Assembly: GCA_024741835.1 (NCBI GenBank)
Contig: JAENRP010000403.1
Span: 1-36,455 of the forward strand
Origin: Diplocarpon mali
Lineage: Eukaryota > Ascomycota > Leotiomycetes > Helotiales > Drepanopezizaceae
Length of the DNA: 36,455 nucleotides
Direction of reading: 5' to 3'
The stretch's first letter is position 1. Each line of letters starts with the position of its first letter. The notes under the pieces are model-generated. The model was given only the letters and a program-made list of their open reading frames with translations. It had not been told where the DNA came from and made no database searches. The position numbers and the translations under genes are program-made. Below, piece by piece: positions 20,408 to 30,891 of this stretch.

Positions 20408-20579
20408 TATTACGCTATAAGGAGCCTTAGGCACTAAGGCCTCTAAGGACTGGCTTATGTAATATACCCCTGAAGTGGCCACGGAGCACTTTTATAAAGG
20501 GAGCTCAAGTATACAGTTAGAGTAGAATTTTACAAGCTTCTGCCACCACTGAGAATCCACCTCTAAATACAGCACGACA
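20408..20579 (+). repeat. 3' LTR of C
   Basis: 172 bp, preceded by G-rich AGGGGGTA (probable polypurine tract) and followed by CTTCG. Confidence 0.93.
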
Positions 20580-20584
20580 CTTCG

Positions 20585-22558
20585 CTTAGCTATAGCAGCT
20601 GGATGAAAATTAAAGATTACGCTTAAAGCTCTTATTAAAGATATTACTAACGAAGCTTGAGACTTATAGAGTTTAAGAATGAATAGAACCGTCTTATATA
20701 GTAATAAATCGGCTAATAAGCCGCATTCCTCTAACTATAAGAAGTCAGAAAACAAAGGAGGTTTTAAAGACTTAAAGAAGAGTACCTCTAGGAATATTAC
20801 TAATTCCCCTAACTCCCCCTATCCTTATTGCAAGCAACCAGAGCTATACTATAAGGCAGAAGATTGCTTTACAATTAACAAATCGAAAAGAGAGGCTTAG
20901 GAGAAGGACTTAAGGAAGAAGTACGTATTCCATTACCTTAAAGGCAAGGACGATAAGTCCTCGCTATTATTATTACTAAAAGGCAAGAAGCCTTTTAAGA
21001 AGACTCAGAAGGAAGACAAAGAGTTAGATAATGACCTCTTTAGGCATACTATGCTATTACTAACCCTAGGGCCAATTCTCACTCGCAAGCTAGGCCTAGG
21101 AGTCAATTCCGACTCCTCCCTAATTTCCACTCGCAGGCCGGGCCCAGGAGTCAGTTCTTCTACCTCTTGCTTCTTATTAAAATTGAGGAATCGTTAGCTA
21201 TATAATATAGGTACTAATAAGCATATCTTTAATAATCTCTCTAAGTTCACTTCTTATACTACTTGAGATAATCTACCTTCCTTAAGTACAGTTAATAGAT
21301 CTATTCAACCTTTCGGCATTAGTACTTGCAAAGTTAACGCACTTAAATCAAATGGAAAGGTATATATTCTTAAGTTAATTAATACTCTTTATATACCTTA
21401 ATCACCTATCTACTTATACTTAAGTGGTAAATTTAATAAAATTAAAGGCTTCTATCGAAATAGTAAGCTGTTCCTATCTAATAAGAAGGAAATTTGCACT
21501 ATTAATAATAATATATATATTAATAAGGAATAGCCTTCTACTAACTCCTTTAATTATATAAGTAAATATGCTCTCTTAGCTACTATTAAGAATGGACCTT
21601 TTAATATTAAGCTCTAGTACCGTCGATTAGGCTACGCTAGCTTATAAACGGTCAGAAAGACCTAATCTACTATCACTAATATACAGATTAAGGAAACAAA
21701 ATCAGGAAAGACGCGAATCTGCGCTCCTTATAAGAAGGGCAGACCTCTCTAATATATTAATAAACGTTTAGCTTACCCTCGACCTACAAAGGCACTTAAT
21801 AAGCTATACGTCGACGTTATTTATCTAAAGCCAACTAGCCTTAACGGCTATAAATACGCCTCTATCTTCACTTGCCCTACTATAATAGCTAGATAGGGAT
21901 AGACTTATATAAATAAATCTAATGCCTTTAAGGCAAATAAGAAAATGATCAGCCTCTTATAAACTTAGTATAATCGCATAATTAAGCAGTAGAGAACTAA
22001 TAAAGGTAAGGAGTACTCTCTTATATAGATGCGAATACTTATAGAAAACCTTAGTATAATTTTAAAGGAATCTACTCTATATATGCTAAAATAAGATAGC
22101 AGATCGGAATGATTAATTCGTATATTAATAGAAAAGTTGCAAATAGTTATAATTGACTAAAATATCCCCTCTTTTCTTTAGCCTTACCTCTTTCTTTTAG
22201 TAATATATATTACTAATCTTACCGCCTTTAATATTCTAAGCGGTAAGACTCTATATAAGGTCTTTTAGGATAATATCGAGCTTAATAAGCCTTATACTCC
22301 CTTAGTTAAGCATCTTTAAGTATTAAGCTATCGCGTCTATATACTAATCGAGAAATAAAAGCGAACTTAAAGCAATAAACTCGCTTTTAAAGTAAAGGTA
22401 GGTACTCTTATTAGATTTAATAGCAGAAGTATCTATCAGATTTATATACTATTACAATTAAGGGAGAAGATTATTCGATCTTCTTATATTCGATTTGATA
22501 AAGACGGCCTAATTATAAAGCTGCAATTAAAGGGTGATTTCACTCCTAGGCCGGGCCT
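20585..22558 (+). pseudogene. Element B gag end, zinc knuckle, protease and integrase
   Basis: The B frame resumes after C (ALTF|A*L*QLDEN), and a frameshift leads into ALIKDITNEA*DL*SL. The Gag knuckle is at ~20818-20865 (PYCKQPELYYKAEDCF; the CCHC histidine position reads Tyr). The protease is at ~21200 (NIGTNKHIFNNLSKF). Pre-integrase at ~21610 (YRRLGYASL*TVRKT, then CAPYKKGRPL). Integrase core starts ~21795 (KALNKLYVDVIYLKPTSLNG) with TNKGKEYS and *DSRSE*LIR further on. The integrase C-terminal end reads YRVYILIEK and RFDKDGLIIKL up to 22530, where a mini-repeat unit (CACTCCTAGGCCGGGCC) precedes the D1 insertion. Reverse transcriptase is not in the window. Confidence 0.8.
21064..21150 (-). 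repeat. Mini-repeat units in element B, inverted, 48 bp period
   Basis: Two units, ACTCGCAAGCTAGGCCTAGG at 21081 and ACTCGCAGGCCGGGCCCAGG at 21129, lie exactly 48 bp apart with a partial unit before them. They are the reverse complement of the A1 array unit. In the B frame they read T-R-K-L-G-L-G-V and T-R-R-P-G-P-G-V without stops, in the linker between knuckle and protease. A further unit at 22530-22557 is in the opposite, A1-like orientation. Confidence 0.85.
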
Positions 22559-22930
22559 TGTAACAACACAGAACCGCCGAAGTGCGAGATCAAGTATGGG
22601 AGCAAAAAGTGGTGCAAAAGGCGTATTCTATAGGTCTAATACAAAGGAAACGAAGAAGTTAGAGAACCCTCTCTATAGGAGAGCCCTTCTCCCTTATATA
22701 TATAAGTAGCTCAAGGCTCTTTGCCCATTTATGTAATATTATATAAGAATATCCTTTTATACCTTTAGGGTCGATTCGAAATAACCCTATATCGAATCGA
22801 GATTGCAAAACCTTAAAACGCCGTACTCCTAGGTAATTGTACCAATTGGGGGTACAGCCGTACGAGATTGCAAAACCTTAAAACGCCGTACTCCTGGGTA
22901 ATTGTACCAGTTAAGGGTACAGCCGTTACA
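22559..22930 (-). repeat. 3' LTR of D1 with a 65 bp internal duplication
   Basis: 372 bp, from TGTAAC to GTTACA. It is 65 bp longer than the D2 LTRs because 22798-22862 is repeated at 22863-22927 (units begin CGAGATTGCAAAACC; a few substitutions). LTR ends are the inverted repeat TGTAAC/GTTACA. Confidence 0.92.
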
Positions 22931-23659
22931 CTACCCCCCCCCTTTGAGAACGCTTACCTACAAGCGGTAGTAGGTCGTAACGATTTTCATATAATAACGT
23001 ACTTAGCATATTATTATACAAACGGTACTATTCTGTATTTAGTTTAGCATAAGTCGTATTATATACTCAAATTTGTTTTTCCTTCCGCAGGATCTTCCTT
23101 CTTTAATATAATAACTACATATAACTGTATAGGTCCCCTACTCCTACTATTATAGCGCAGGGCTAATGTATAATAGTAGAAATAATTACTACTACTACTA
23201 CTAACTATTATAAGTAAGTTTGCCCTAGTCTAGGGTCGAATTGCGTCTAATACGCGTAGTGCTAATTCCCTTGCTATCAGGCGCCCTTGTGGTGGCCTAC
23301 TGCGTTTATTATTACTAGTATATATAGCGCCTTATGCGTAATATCGCGTATAAGTACAAGTTTAAGTTAGAATGTAGTAAAAAGTGCTACTAGTGCTAAG
23401 AGCAAAAGGCGGAGTGCATTCCTATAAGTACTTCGAATTGATTCTAAAGTTCTATTTGCGCTAATACTTATTTATAGCTTCCTTCTTATATTAAGGAGGA
23501 GTTCGCAGCATTATCCGCGGCCCTTAAGGAGTAGCGGGAGAAGGCTACCTAATAGCAAGAGGAGGATAATAGTAGTAATAATAATAATGCGTAGGCGGTT
23601 TTAGTAAGGAACCGTAAGATACTCTATTAGGAGGCGGTCTAGCGCGCCTAGGTCCTTAT
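22931..23659 (+). pseudogene. Antisense accessory frame of D1, 5' part
   Basis: This is the D1 copy of the frame described in D2. The coding frame reads AYKYKFKLECSKKCY*C*EQKAEC and LPSYIKEEFAALSAALKE, with stops fitting CAG/CAA/CGA. It is cut at 23659 by D2 and resumes at 31204 (LINLLLVASAKAL) to about 31735. The first 60 bp hold the polypurine tract on the minus strand. Confidence 0.65.
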
Positions 23660-23966
23660 TGTAACGACATAGAACCGCCGAAGTGCGAGATCAAGTATAG
23701 GAGCAAGAAGTAGTGCAAAAGGCGTATTCTATAGGTCTAATACAAAGGAAACGAAGAAGTTAGAGAGCCCTCCTTAAGGGAGAGCCCTTCTTCCTTATAT
23801 ATATAAGTAGCTTAAGGCTCTTTATCCATTTATATAATATTATATAAGAATATCCTTTTACACTTTTAAGGTCGATTTAAGATAATCCTATATTAAATTG
23901 AGATTGTAAAACCTTAAAACGCTATACTTTTAGGTAATTGCGCTAAGTAGAGGTATAGCCGTTATA
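23660..23966 (-). repeat. 3' LTR of D2
   Basis: 307 bp, with RIP-altered end GTTATA. The polypurine tract lies at 23967-23984 (minus strand CTCAAAGGGGGAGGGTAG). Confidence 0.92.
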
Positions 23967-24289
23967 CTACCCTCCCCCTTTGAGAACGCTTGCTTATAAG
24001 CGTTTGTAGGTTATAATGATTTTCGTACGGTAACGTACTTAGCACATTATTATACAAATAGTACTATTCTATATTTAGTTTAGCGCTAGTCGCATTATAT
24101 ATTTAAATTTGTTTTTCCCCTTTGCAGGATCTTCCTTCCTTAGTATAATAACTATATATAACTATATAAGTCCCTTACTCCTATTACTATAGCGCAAGGC
24201 TAATATATAGTAGTAGAAATAATTACTACTACTACTACTAACTACTATAAGTAAGTTTGCCCTAGTCTAAGGTCGAATCGCGTCTAATA

Positions 24290-25225
24290 TACGTAGTACT
24301 AATTCCCTTGCTATCAAGCGCCCTTACGGTAGCCTATTACATTTATTACTACTAGTGCGTGCGGCGCCTTATGCGCGATATCGCGCATAAGTGCGAATTC
24401 GAGTCGGAGCATAGTAAGAAGTGCTACTAATGCTAAGAGCAGAAGGCAGAGTGCATCCCTATAAGTACCTTAAATCGACTCTAGAGTTCTACTTATACTA
24501 ATACCTTATAGCTTCCCTCCTATATTAGGAAGGAGTTCGCAGTGCTATCCGCGGCCCTTAAGGAGTAGCAAAGGAAGGCTGCCTAGCAGTAAGAGGAAGA
24601 TATTAGTAGTAATAACGATAACGTATAAGCGGTTTCGGCAAGGAACTGCGAGATGCTCTATTAAAAGGCGGTCTAGCGCGCCTGGATTCTTATTAACCTC
24701 CTACTAATAGCTAGCGCAAAGGCTCCGACTAGTCGCTTTTAACTAGAGTGTGCTAGCCTTATAGAGCTCTATTCTATAGCTAAGGCTATAGTAAGCTAGC
24801 TAAAGGGAGTCTAGGCGATAGTTGCTATAAGTTTAACTTAAATTAGTATTAAATCAATCGCTGACTTTTTAATAGGAGCGCAGTAACCTTATTAAGTCTC
24901 GGCTAGCAAGGTTAGAGTAATCCAGCCGAACTATGCTAGGCCTCCTAAGGTCTATTACTACATTAGTAAAGCGGACTACTATAGCAGCAGAGTCTTTTAT
25001 AAGGGGAGAGGGGCTCGCAGTAATAAGGGTAGCATTAGGCGCAGCGGCTAGTAAGGCGGCGCTAGCAGTAGTAAAAGGAGGTTAAGGTCGTTCTAAGCGG
25101 AGGTATAAATAGGAGGCGAGCTCTAGCTTTAGAATAGAGTTAGAGCTTATCTCCCTAAGCGTAAAGGAAGAGGGGTCGGAGGAGTTATAAAGGGAGGAGG
25201 CAGTAGGCCTAGTATTATTATTTTT
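24290..25225 (+). pseudogene. Antisense accessory frame of chromovirus D2, cysteine motif
   Basis: Plus-strand frame, antisense to gag-pol, between the chromodomain end and the 3' LTR. It reads *CVRRLMRDIAHKCEFESE, HSKKCY*C*EQKAECIPI, LPSYIRKEFAVLSAALKE, ILINLLLIASAKAPTSRF, AKAIVS*LKGV*AIVAI, PNYARPPKVYYYISKADYY and a basic Gly/Ser/Arg-rich tail. Its stops fit C-to-T change of CAG/CAA/CGA on the plus strand. Cysteine codons at 24356, 24392, 24422, 24431 and 24452 give C-x11-C-x9-C-x2-C-x6-C. The same frame is present in D1, so it belongs to the element. The start is not defined (a GTAAGT at 24251-24256 could be a splice donor). No family recognised with confidence. The size of about 300 aa is approximate. 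Confidence 0.68.
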
Positions 25226-25230
25226 CTTCC

Positions 25231-25250
25231 TTTTTTTTTTTTTTTTTTTT
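25231..25250. repeat. Poly(T) run between the convergent frames of D2
   Basis: Twenty uninterrupted T (poly(A) on the pol strand), just beyond the pol stop and at the end of the antisense frame. D1 has a shorter T-rich run at 31740-31770. Confidence 0.9.
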
Positions 25251-25262
25251 ATATTTTTAAAT

Positions 25263-28200
25263 TTATTTGCCAACCTATTTTGCGTCTGGCCTATTATCTT
25301 CTAAGTAATTATAATTATCTATACTACTTTCCTAAGCCTTTAGCTAAGCTTATAGGTTTTAAGGTAGTCTTAGCTTTATAGGATTAGCTTAATAAAAGTC
25401 GCGAATCTTATATAAGGATCTTGCAAAATTTAAAGCGCAATACTAATTAGAATTAGGGTTATAACTAGTCTATTTGACCTAATACTTTAAATTCCCTTAA
25501 GATAGGTATACACTTAATATCTTAGATACCTTATACTCTTTTTGCCTAGCGATCTTTTCTATAGTAGGCTAGGGTTGTTCCTAACCTAGCAAAGGGTTTT
25601 GCAAATCCTTAAATAATAGCTCTAGCGCAAAGATATTATATATTATAAAACCTATAAGCAGCTTGATCTAATATAAATTGCCTACCTTCTTAAGAACCTT
25701 AAAAGGACTATCCTATTAATTAGCCAGTTTTCTATTAGGGCAGTAGTTCTTAAGATTTTTTATTAAAAGGTAGACTATATCTTTAGGTTTCTAATCAATC
25801 TCCCTTTAGTATTAATTTATAGACTTTCGCATTTTCTCTTAAGTGCGTTCTATATTGCCTTTTGCTACTTCCTAGGCTAAGTGCATCCTCTCTATTATTA
25901 GCCTAGCCTTTGCTTAATTCAATCTCTTTTATAAGCTAGACGGTTTTAGAAAGGTTTAGTCCTAACTTATCTAAAGTGCAACTCTATATTTAAGCTAATA
26001 TAAGGTCATACTAATAGAAGCGTAAGGGAGGGTAGATTGCATACGATTTATTAATAGAATCAGCTTACTTTAATTATCTTAATAGTAATTAATAAAAGGC
26101 CTTAGCCTTAAATTAATATACTTATTTATAATCTCCGTTTAGCCGTTAGTCTCCTTATAATATGCTATAAAGAGTTTGATCTTAATACTAATAATATAGT
26201 AGAACTCTTTCTAAAATGAGGAGACGAATTAAGGGCCTTAGTCTAAGGTAATTATCTCTAGAGTATAGCCGAATTGATAAATCTATTAAACGAATAGTCA
26301 GGCAGTTCCTTAAGCGTTAATATCTTTTTAATAAGGAATCGTAATAGCGCTTTTACTAAGTCGGTCTATAAAAACCAGGATTCGATCAAAGCTATGCTTA
26401 TTAAGAGGGAAATCCTTAAAATCTATATATAAATGCTGCATAAGATAGTTAAGAATAAGGAGAGGCTATAGGAGACCTTATTATTTAATTATCTTTAAAT
26501 GCGAGAATTAATAAGGTCTATAGTTCGCAATAAATCTTTTGCAGTCTGAACCTATCCTAACCTAATAGTACTTAAGAGCAAGTAGCTAATAGGTCTTTAA
26601 GTCACTTAGGTGCGCATTTAAAGGTTAGTCATAAGCTTCTTAAATTAGATAAGTATATAAAGGAGTATTATAGTATATATAGAGACGCTCTTTAAAGCAA
26701 AGTAATTTATCTTTTAAAGAGTAGTTTTTAAAGAGGTTGGTACGAATCTTTTAAAAGGATTTGCAATTGTTTTAATAAAGCTTTTTAATTAAATTAAAGG
26801 AATCCTTAGGTCGATTTAAGGTCAAATTGGAAGTATCGGTTGATATTAAAGCAAGGGTGCCTTCGGCAGATTCGGCGAGAAATTTATCGACTAGTTCGGT
26901 ATTGATTTAGGTATCTAACTAGGTAGGAGAAAGCAAAACTTAGGATCGGCTATCTAGCTTGGCTTATTTATAAACCGGCATATCCTACTCTTAATAGCTA
27001 AGAATATTAGCCTTTCGATTATCCTTATTAGGAGTATATACAATTTGAAAATTGAAGTCAAATAGAAACTTTATCTATCGGTACTATTTCGCAGTTAAAA
27101 CCTTAATAGTTATAAAGTATTTAAGGGAGTAGTGATTTGAATAAATATCAACTCGCTTTTTAAGTAATATAAGCTTAGGTCTCCATTTATAGTAGGATTC
27201 AATAATAGTAAAGAGTTCCTTATTATATATTTCCTAATTAGGTTTATAACCTAAGAGTATATGCAAATAGAAGCCGATAAGGTACTATTGCTTATTAGAG
27301 TATTGCTAAGAAAGTACTTTAGCGATAATGCTATTAGAAGCATTAGTTTCCAGCTTTATAAGTAAGTTAGGGTTAAAATAGTAAATTCGCTAAATCGAGA
27401 GTAGCTGCTTACAAAGCTCTTTAAAAGCGATTCGGCACTCTTCCGTCCAATTCTAAGGCACTATTAGTTAGGTTAGAATAGAGAGGGGTTTGGCGATTAG
27501 CCTAAAGTTGTAAATAAATTATTAGTAGAACCTGCAAAATCTTAGATAGGACTTCACTTTAGTAATAGTTTTTAAGTACTTTTAATTACGTAGTAGTTCG
27601 ACCTTTTCAAGGTCCGGTTTAATCCTAGTTATTATTAGAATATATTTAAGATATTAAGTTCGAGTAATATAGAACTTGCACTTCTTAATATCTACTTAAA
27701 GGCCTGCCTTTAAGAGTCGTTTTAGTACCTTTTTAATATATCCCTAGTGCTCTTTAACGTTTTTAAAGTAAATTAAAATATTATTTAAATACGCTATATA
27801 AAAATCATTTAAGTAATTTAAAAGAATATTATTTATATACTACTAGTAAGTACTAGGTCTATTATAAAGGCCGAAAGGGAGAACCTTACATTTATAGGAT
27901 CTATACCTTATTCGAAAGGTGGTATATTCCTTAGATTCGGGGTCTATTTGTATTCGATTAAAAGCAACTTGAATATCCAGTTTTATAAAAATCTTGGCTT
28001 TAAATACTTGCTTTAAAAGCTCGTCTATCTTCGGAATCGGGTAAGCGTCTTTCTAAGTTAGTGCGTTTAGCTTCTAGTAGTCTATGCAAAATCGGAGGCT
28101 ACCGTCGGCCTTCTTTATAAATAGCACTAGCAAAGCAAAGGGGCTAGTACTTATCTTAATAAAGCCTTTATTTAAATTCTTAAGTAAGTACTCCTTTATA

Positions 28201-29240
28201 ACCTTGAGCTCCTTAATAGATTGATAGTAGAGGGGCGAATAGGCATTAGGCAAGGGCCCTTTTAGCTATATCTTATAATTATAGTACTAATAGGGAGGGA
28301 GGGTATCCGCATCCCTTTTAAAGAAGGCTTATCTTAAAGATTAGTACTATTTTAAGAATCGATTGTTAATTAGCTTTTCAATATTAGGATTCTTAGGCTT
28401 ATATCTTTCCTTTAGAATCCTATCTACTTTATAAATACTGGTTTAAAAGAACTCAGTCTCTTTATACTTTATATTATAATAAAAGGCGTTAGTACTGATT
28501 TCGCAAATAGGAATCGCAACTTTAGGGCATTTGCAAATAAGGTCAGATCATAATCGATTTATATTAGACTATTTTCCTAGATCTAACTTAATTATAAGTA
28601 AGGGCGCTGGCCTAGTAATAGTAATAGGGATCTCGCGCTTAGCTAAGACTACTAAATTAATATAAGACTATCTTCTATTAATCTATTAAGCTTTGTCTAT
28701 AGCTATTTCCTATTCTCTACGATTGATGTCGACTTAATAATCGGATCGGATCCGAAGTCCTTTAAATGGGAGAAGACAGATGAGAATTTCCTTTGCGAAT
28801 CGGGGAGATAAGGGGTAATACAAAGGCTATACAAATCGGTTTTCCTTCGGATCAAGTTTAAGTCGGAATTGGCGTATCTATTTAACTCTAATAATAGCAT
28901 TACGCTAGCCTAAGTCGAGAATAACCTAAAGGCAGTTGTAAATACGCCTTTTATTAATTATCAAATGAAAGCGTATATAATATATAGCTTGCGTACAAAT
29001 AGTATTCTAAAATCCATAGATAGGAATAGGGATTAGAAAAGGAAGAATTTAAGAGCTAGTCGCTTTTAAAAGATATATAAAAAGGAGGCGATTTAAAAAT
29101 AGGTAACTAAAGGCTTTAATATCTACTAAAGCTAATAATAATACTCTAAGTCCATTTATACTAATAGTATAAGAGGTTAGGAATTGCTTCCTTCTTATTA
29201 AAGAGTTAAGATCTAGCTTTAATAAGTTATACTTTCGCAA
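25263..29240 (-). pseudogene. D2 Gypsy Pol: protease, RT, RNase H, integrase, chromodomain
   Basis: Minus strand. Protease at ~29150-29085 (ALVDIKAFSYLFLN, where ALVDTGASGYLFLN is expected; Asp codon at 29123-29121). Reverse transcriptase ~28200-27500: FIKKADGSLRFCIDY*KLNA, KLDIQVAFNRIQIDPESKEY, then YLNNI at 27791-27780 in place of YLDDI, so both catalytic aspartates are lost. Thumb and RNase H follow (FYRFYQQFIYNFRLIAKPLS; PNKDNRKANILS). Integrase ~26300-25850 (QHLYIDFKDFPL, ITLDQGPQF, YYKETNGQTEIINKYI). Chromodomain ~25545-25400 (EYKVSKILSVYL, NLKY*VK*TSYNP, NFARSLYKIRDF). TAA stop at 25265-25263 after DNRPDAK*VGK. Frames shift in several places. Confidence 0.88.
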
Positions 29241-29299
29241 GCTTAAGTAGGAGTCTTTTCCTAGGCCTCTTTATTTTCCTAATCTTCCTTTATTTCAAT

Positions 29300-30862
29300 C
29301 CTATTCTTAATGAAGTCTAAAGTTAGGTTAGCTTCCTTTATATCTTCTAAAGTATTAATCTTACTTATAGAAGGGCACTTAGTCTTATAGTAACTAGTTT
29401 TACTATAGGTCTAGTAGATAGCTTACTTAAGAGGTAAAGCAAAAGAACTAGCCTTAGCTAGCGTATCTTAGCGAAAAGGGGTGATAAGCTTTAAGGCTAA
29501 TAGCTTAGAAACTCAAGTAGTACTTCTAGCGCTCAAACCGCAAGTAGTCTTATTAAAGAGCGAACCAAATATCTTTTAGTATAATACTAAGGTTGCCTTA
29601 CTTTTAATTAAAGGGTTAAGAAGTTAGTTACTTTAGCGTTCGATATTAAGGGCGTTCAATTAGTTGATTATAATAGTATAATCCTTCCCTTAAGAGGCCT
29701 TAGCTAAGGCGTAGGTAGCTTTAAGCTAAGGGGTAATCTTATTCTATATAAAGAAGAACTACTTAGATCTTAAGACCTCTCCTTAGATTATAGCAGATTG
29801 GAATTAGGCCTAAAACTAAGGAAAAGTTTCTTTAAAATAACCGGCTTCTCTTATATAGAGGTAATAGAAAGTAGATCGAAATAGGTCTACCTCTTAGCTA
29901 GTTAAAAAGTAACTACTTAATAATTCTACTATTTCTTAATAGTTTCAAAAGGGGTTAGTCTTCAAAAGGTACTAAGGTTTAAGGTACGTTTAAGCTTATC
30001 TTATAGTAGATCCTTAAATAAGGGCTCGGCGAGCTCGCTCATTTGAATATAGGTTAGCATTAACTTGCAATTGGTCTTAGACTAAAGCTAACTACTACTT
30101 ATATATTAAGGAGGTCCTATTATTAAAGGGGGTAATCTTTTCAATTAGCTGAATTTTTAGCCGTTTTATATTTATATCAACTTTTAAAGGAGGCTAAGTC
30201 TCGCTTTAGTAAGGGTAGGTGGATTCTCGCTTAATAGTCTAATATACGCGCTAAGCTGTCTCTTAGCTTTAATAAGCTAAGGTCTCTAGGCCAGAGATAG
30301 CCTAAGCAATCCTGCTAATCTTACTTTATAATTATTAATTAGATTGATCTTAGCGTTATAAGGATTCCTTTAAACCTAAGACTGTTCTTTATAATACGTT
30401 TAAGTTCGAAAAGTCTTATTTATTTTAATTAGCTTAACTATAGTATTATAATCTCTTACCTTTAGCAGTAGAGGAAGGTCTAGCCCTAAGGGCTAGGGTA
30501 AAGGTACTCCTTATAGAAGCTAGTTCCTTAAACAAACCAGGTATATTCTATATTTGCTAACTTCTAGCTAATAGGGAATTTATTTTACTAATTTTAGTTT
30601 TAATAGTGATTTAGTTAAAAAGGGGTTCTATAGAAAAAGGGTTCTAATAGCGTAGTACTCTCTTAACTTCTACCTATAGCACTTCTATAAAAGGAGTAGT
30701 TAAGAAAATCCGGCTAATAAAAGCGTTCTTCGATTATACTAGTTAATAAGCTATACTTAAGCTCCTAATTTATTTAAAAGATCTTTAGGATCTTGACTCT
30801 ATTAAAAGTTGAAACAACCGCGAATCGAATTTCAAAAGGGGTAGGATATTATTAAAAGCCAT
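29300..30862 (-). pseudogene. D2 Gypsy Gag (degraded)
   Basis: Minus strand. ATG at 30862 starts MAFNNILPLLKFDSRLFQLL and continues with Q-type stops (IESRS*RSFK*IRSLS). Near the 3' end (29416-29375) a CCHC knuckle is recognisable with Cys and His codons changed to Tyr: Y-x2-Y-x4-Y-x4-C (Y*TYSKTSYYKTKC). That change fits TGT-to-TAT and CAT-to-TAT. It is followed by KINTLEDIKEANLTLDFIKN, a Gag-Pol linker. The Gag start lies 29 bp inside the 5' LTR boundary. Confidence 0.7.
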
Positions 30863-30891
30863 CTCTAGCAAAGAAGAACTTCTTCGTTTAA

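Larger units (their letters stand above)
13359..20579 (+). mobile_element. Ty1/Copia retrotransposon C, complete, inserted in element B gag
   Basis: Two 172 bp LTRs (13359-13530 and 20408-20579) with the TSD CTTCG at 13354-13358 and 20580-20584. The LTRs begin TGTTGCGCC/TATTACGCT and end TACGATA/CACGACA. By eye they align without indels, and every difference I found is a transition. Between them lie a ~1550-codon polyprotein frame on the plus strand, an RNase H tail in a shifted frame, and an antisense reading frame before the 3' LTR. Not functional because of RIP-type stops. Confidence 0.93.
6016..22558 (+). mobile_element. Outer Ty1/Copia retrotransposon B, interrupted by A1 and C
   Basis: The host element of the nest. 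Its own sequence is 6016-6960, 13145-13358 and 20585-22558, joined across the A1 and C insertions once one copy of each TSD is removed. After 22558 it is broken by D1, and its reverse transcriptase, RNase H and 3' LTR are not in the window. Order gag, zinc knuckle, protease, integrase is that of Copia. The coding frame is riddled with TAA/TAG where CAA/CAG/TGG are expected, as RIP produces. The left boundary is uncertain. Confidence 0.75.

Noticed and set aside
22529..22920. ACTCCTAGGTAATTG in the D LTR taken as another mini-repeat unit
   Set aside because: Only the first nine or so bases match the unit; the GC-rich core is missing, so it is probably chance.
22931..25225. Plus-strand frame of D read as the element's own Gag
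   Set aside because: A recognisable Gag with a CCHC knuckle lies on the minus strand upstream of the minus-strand pol, and the polypurine tract shows the element is minus-oriented.
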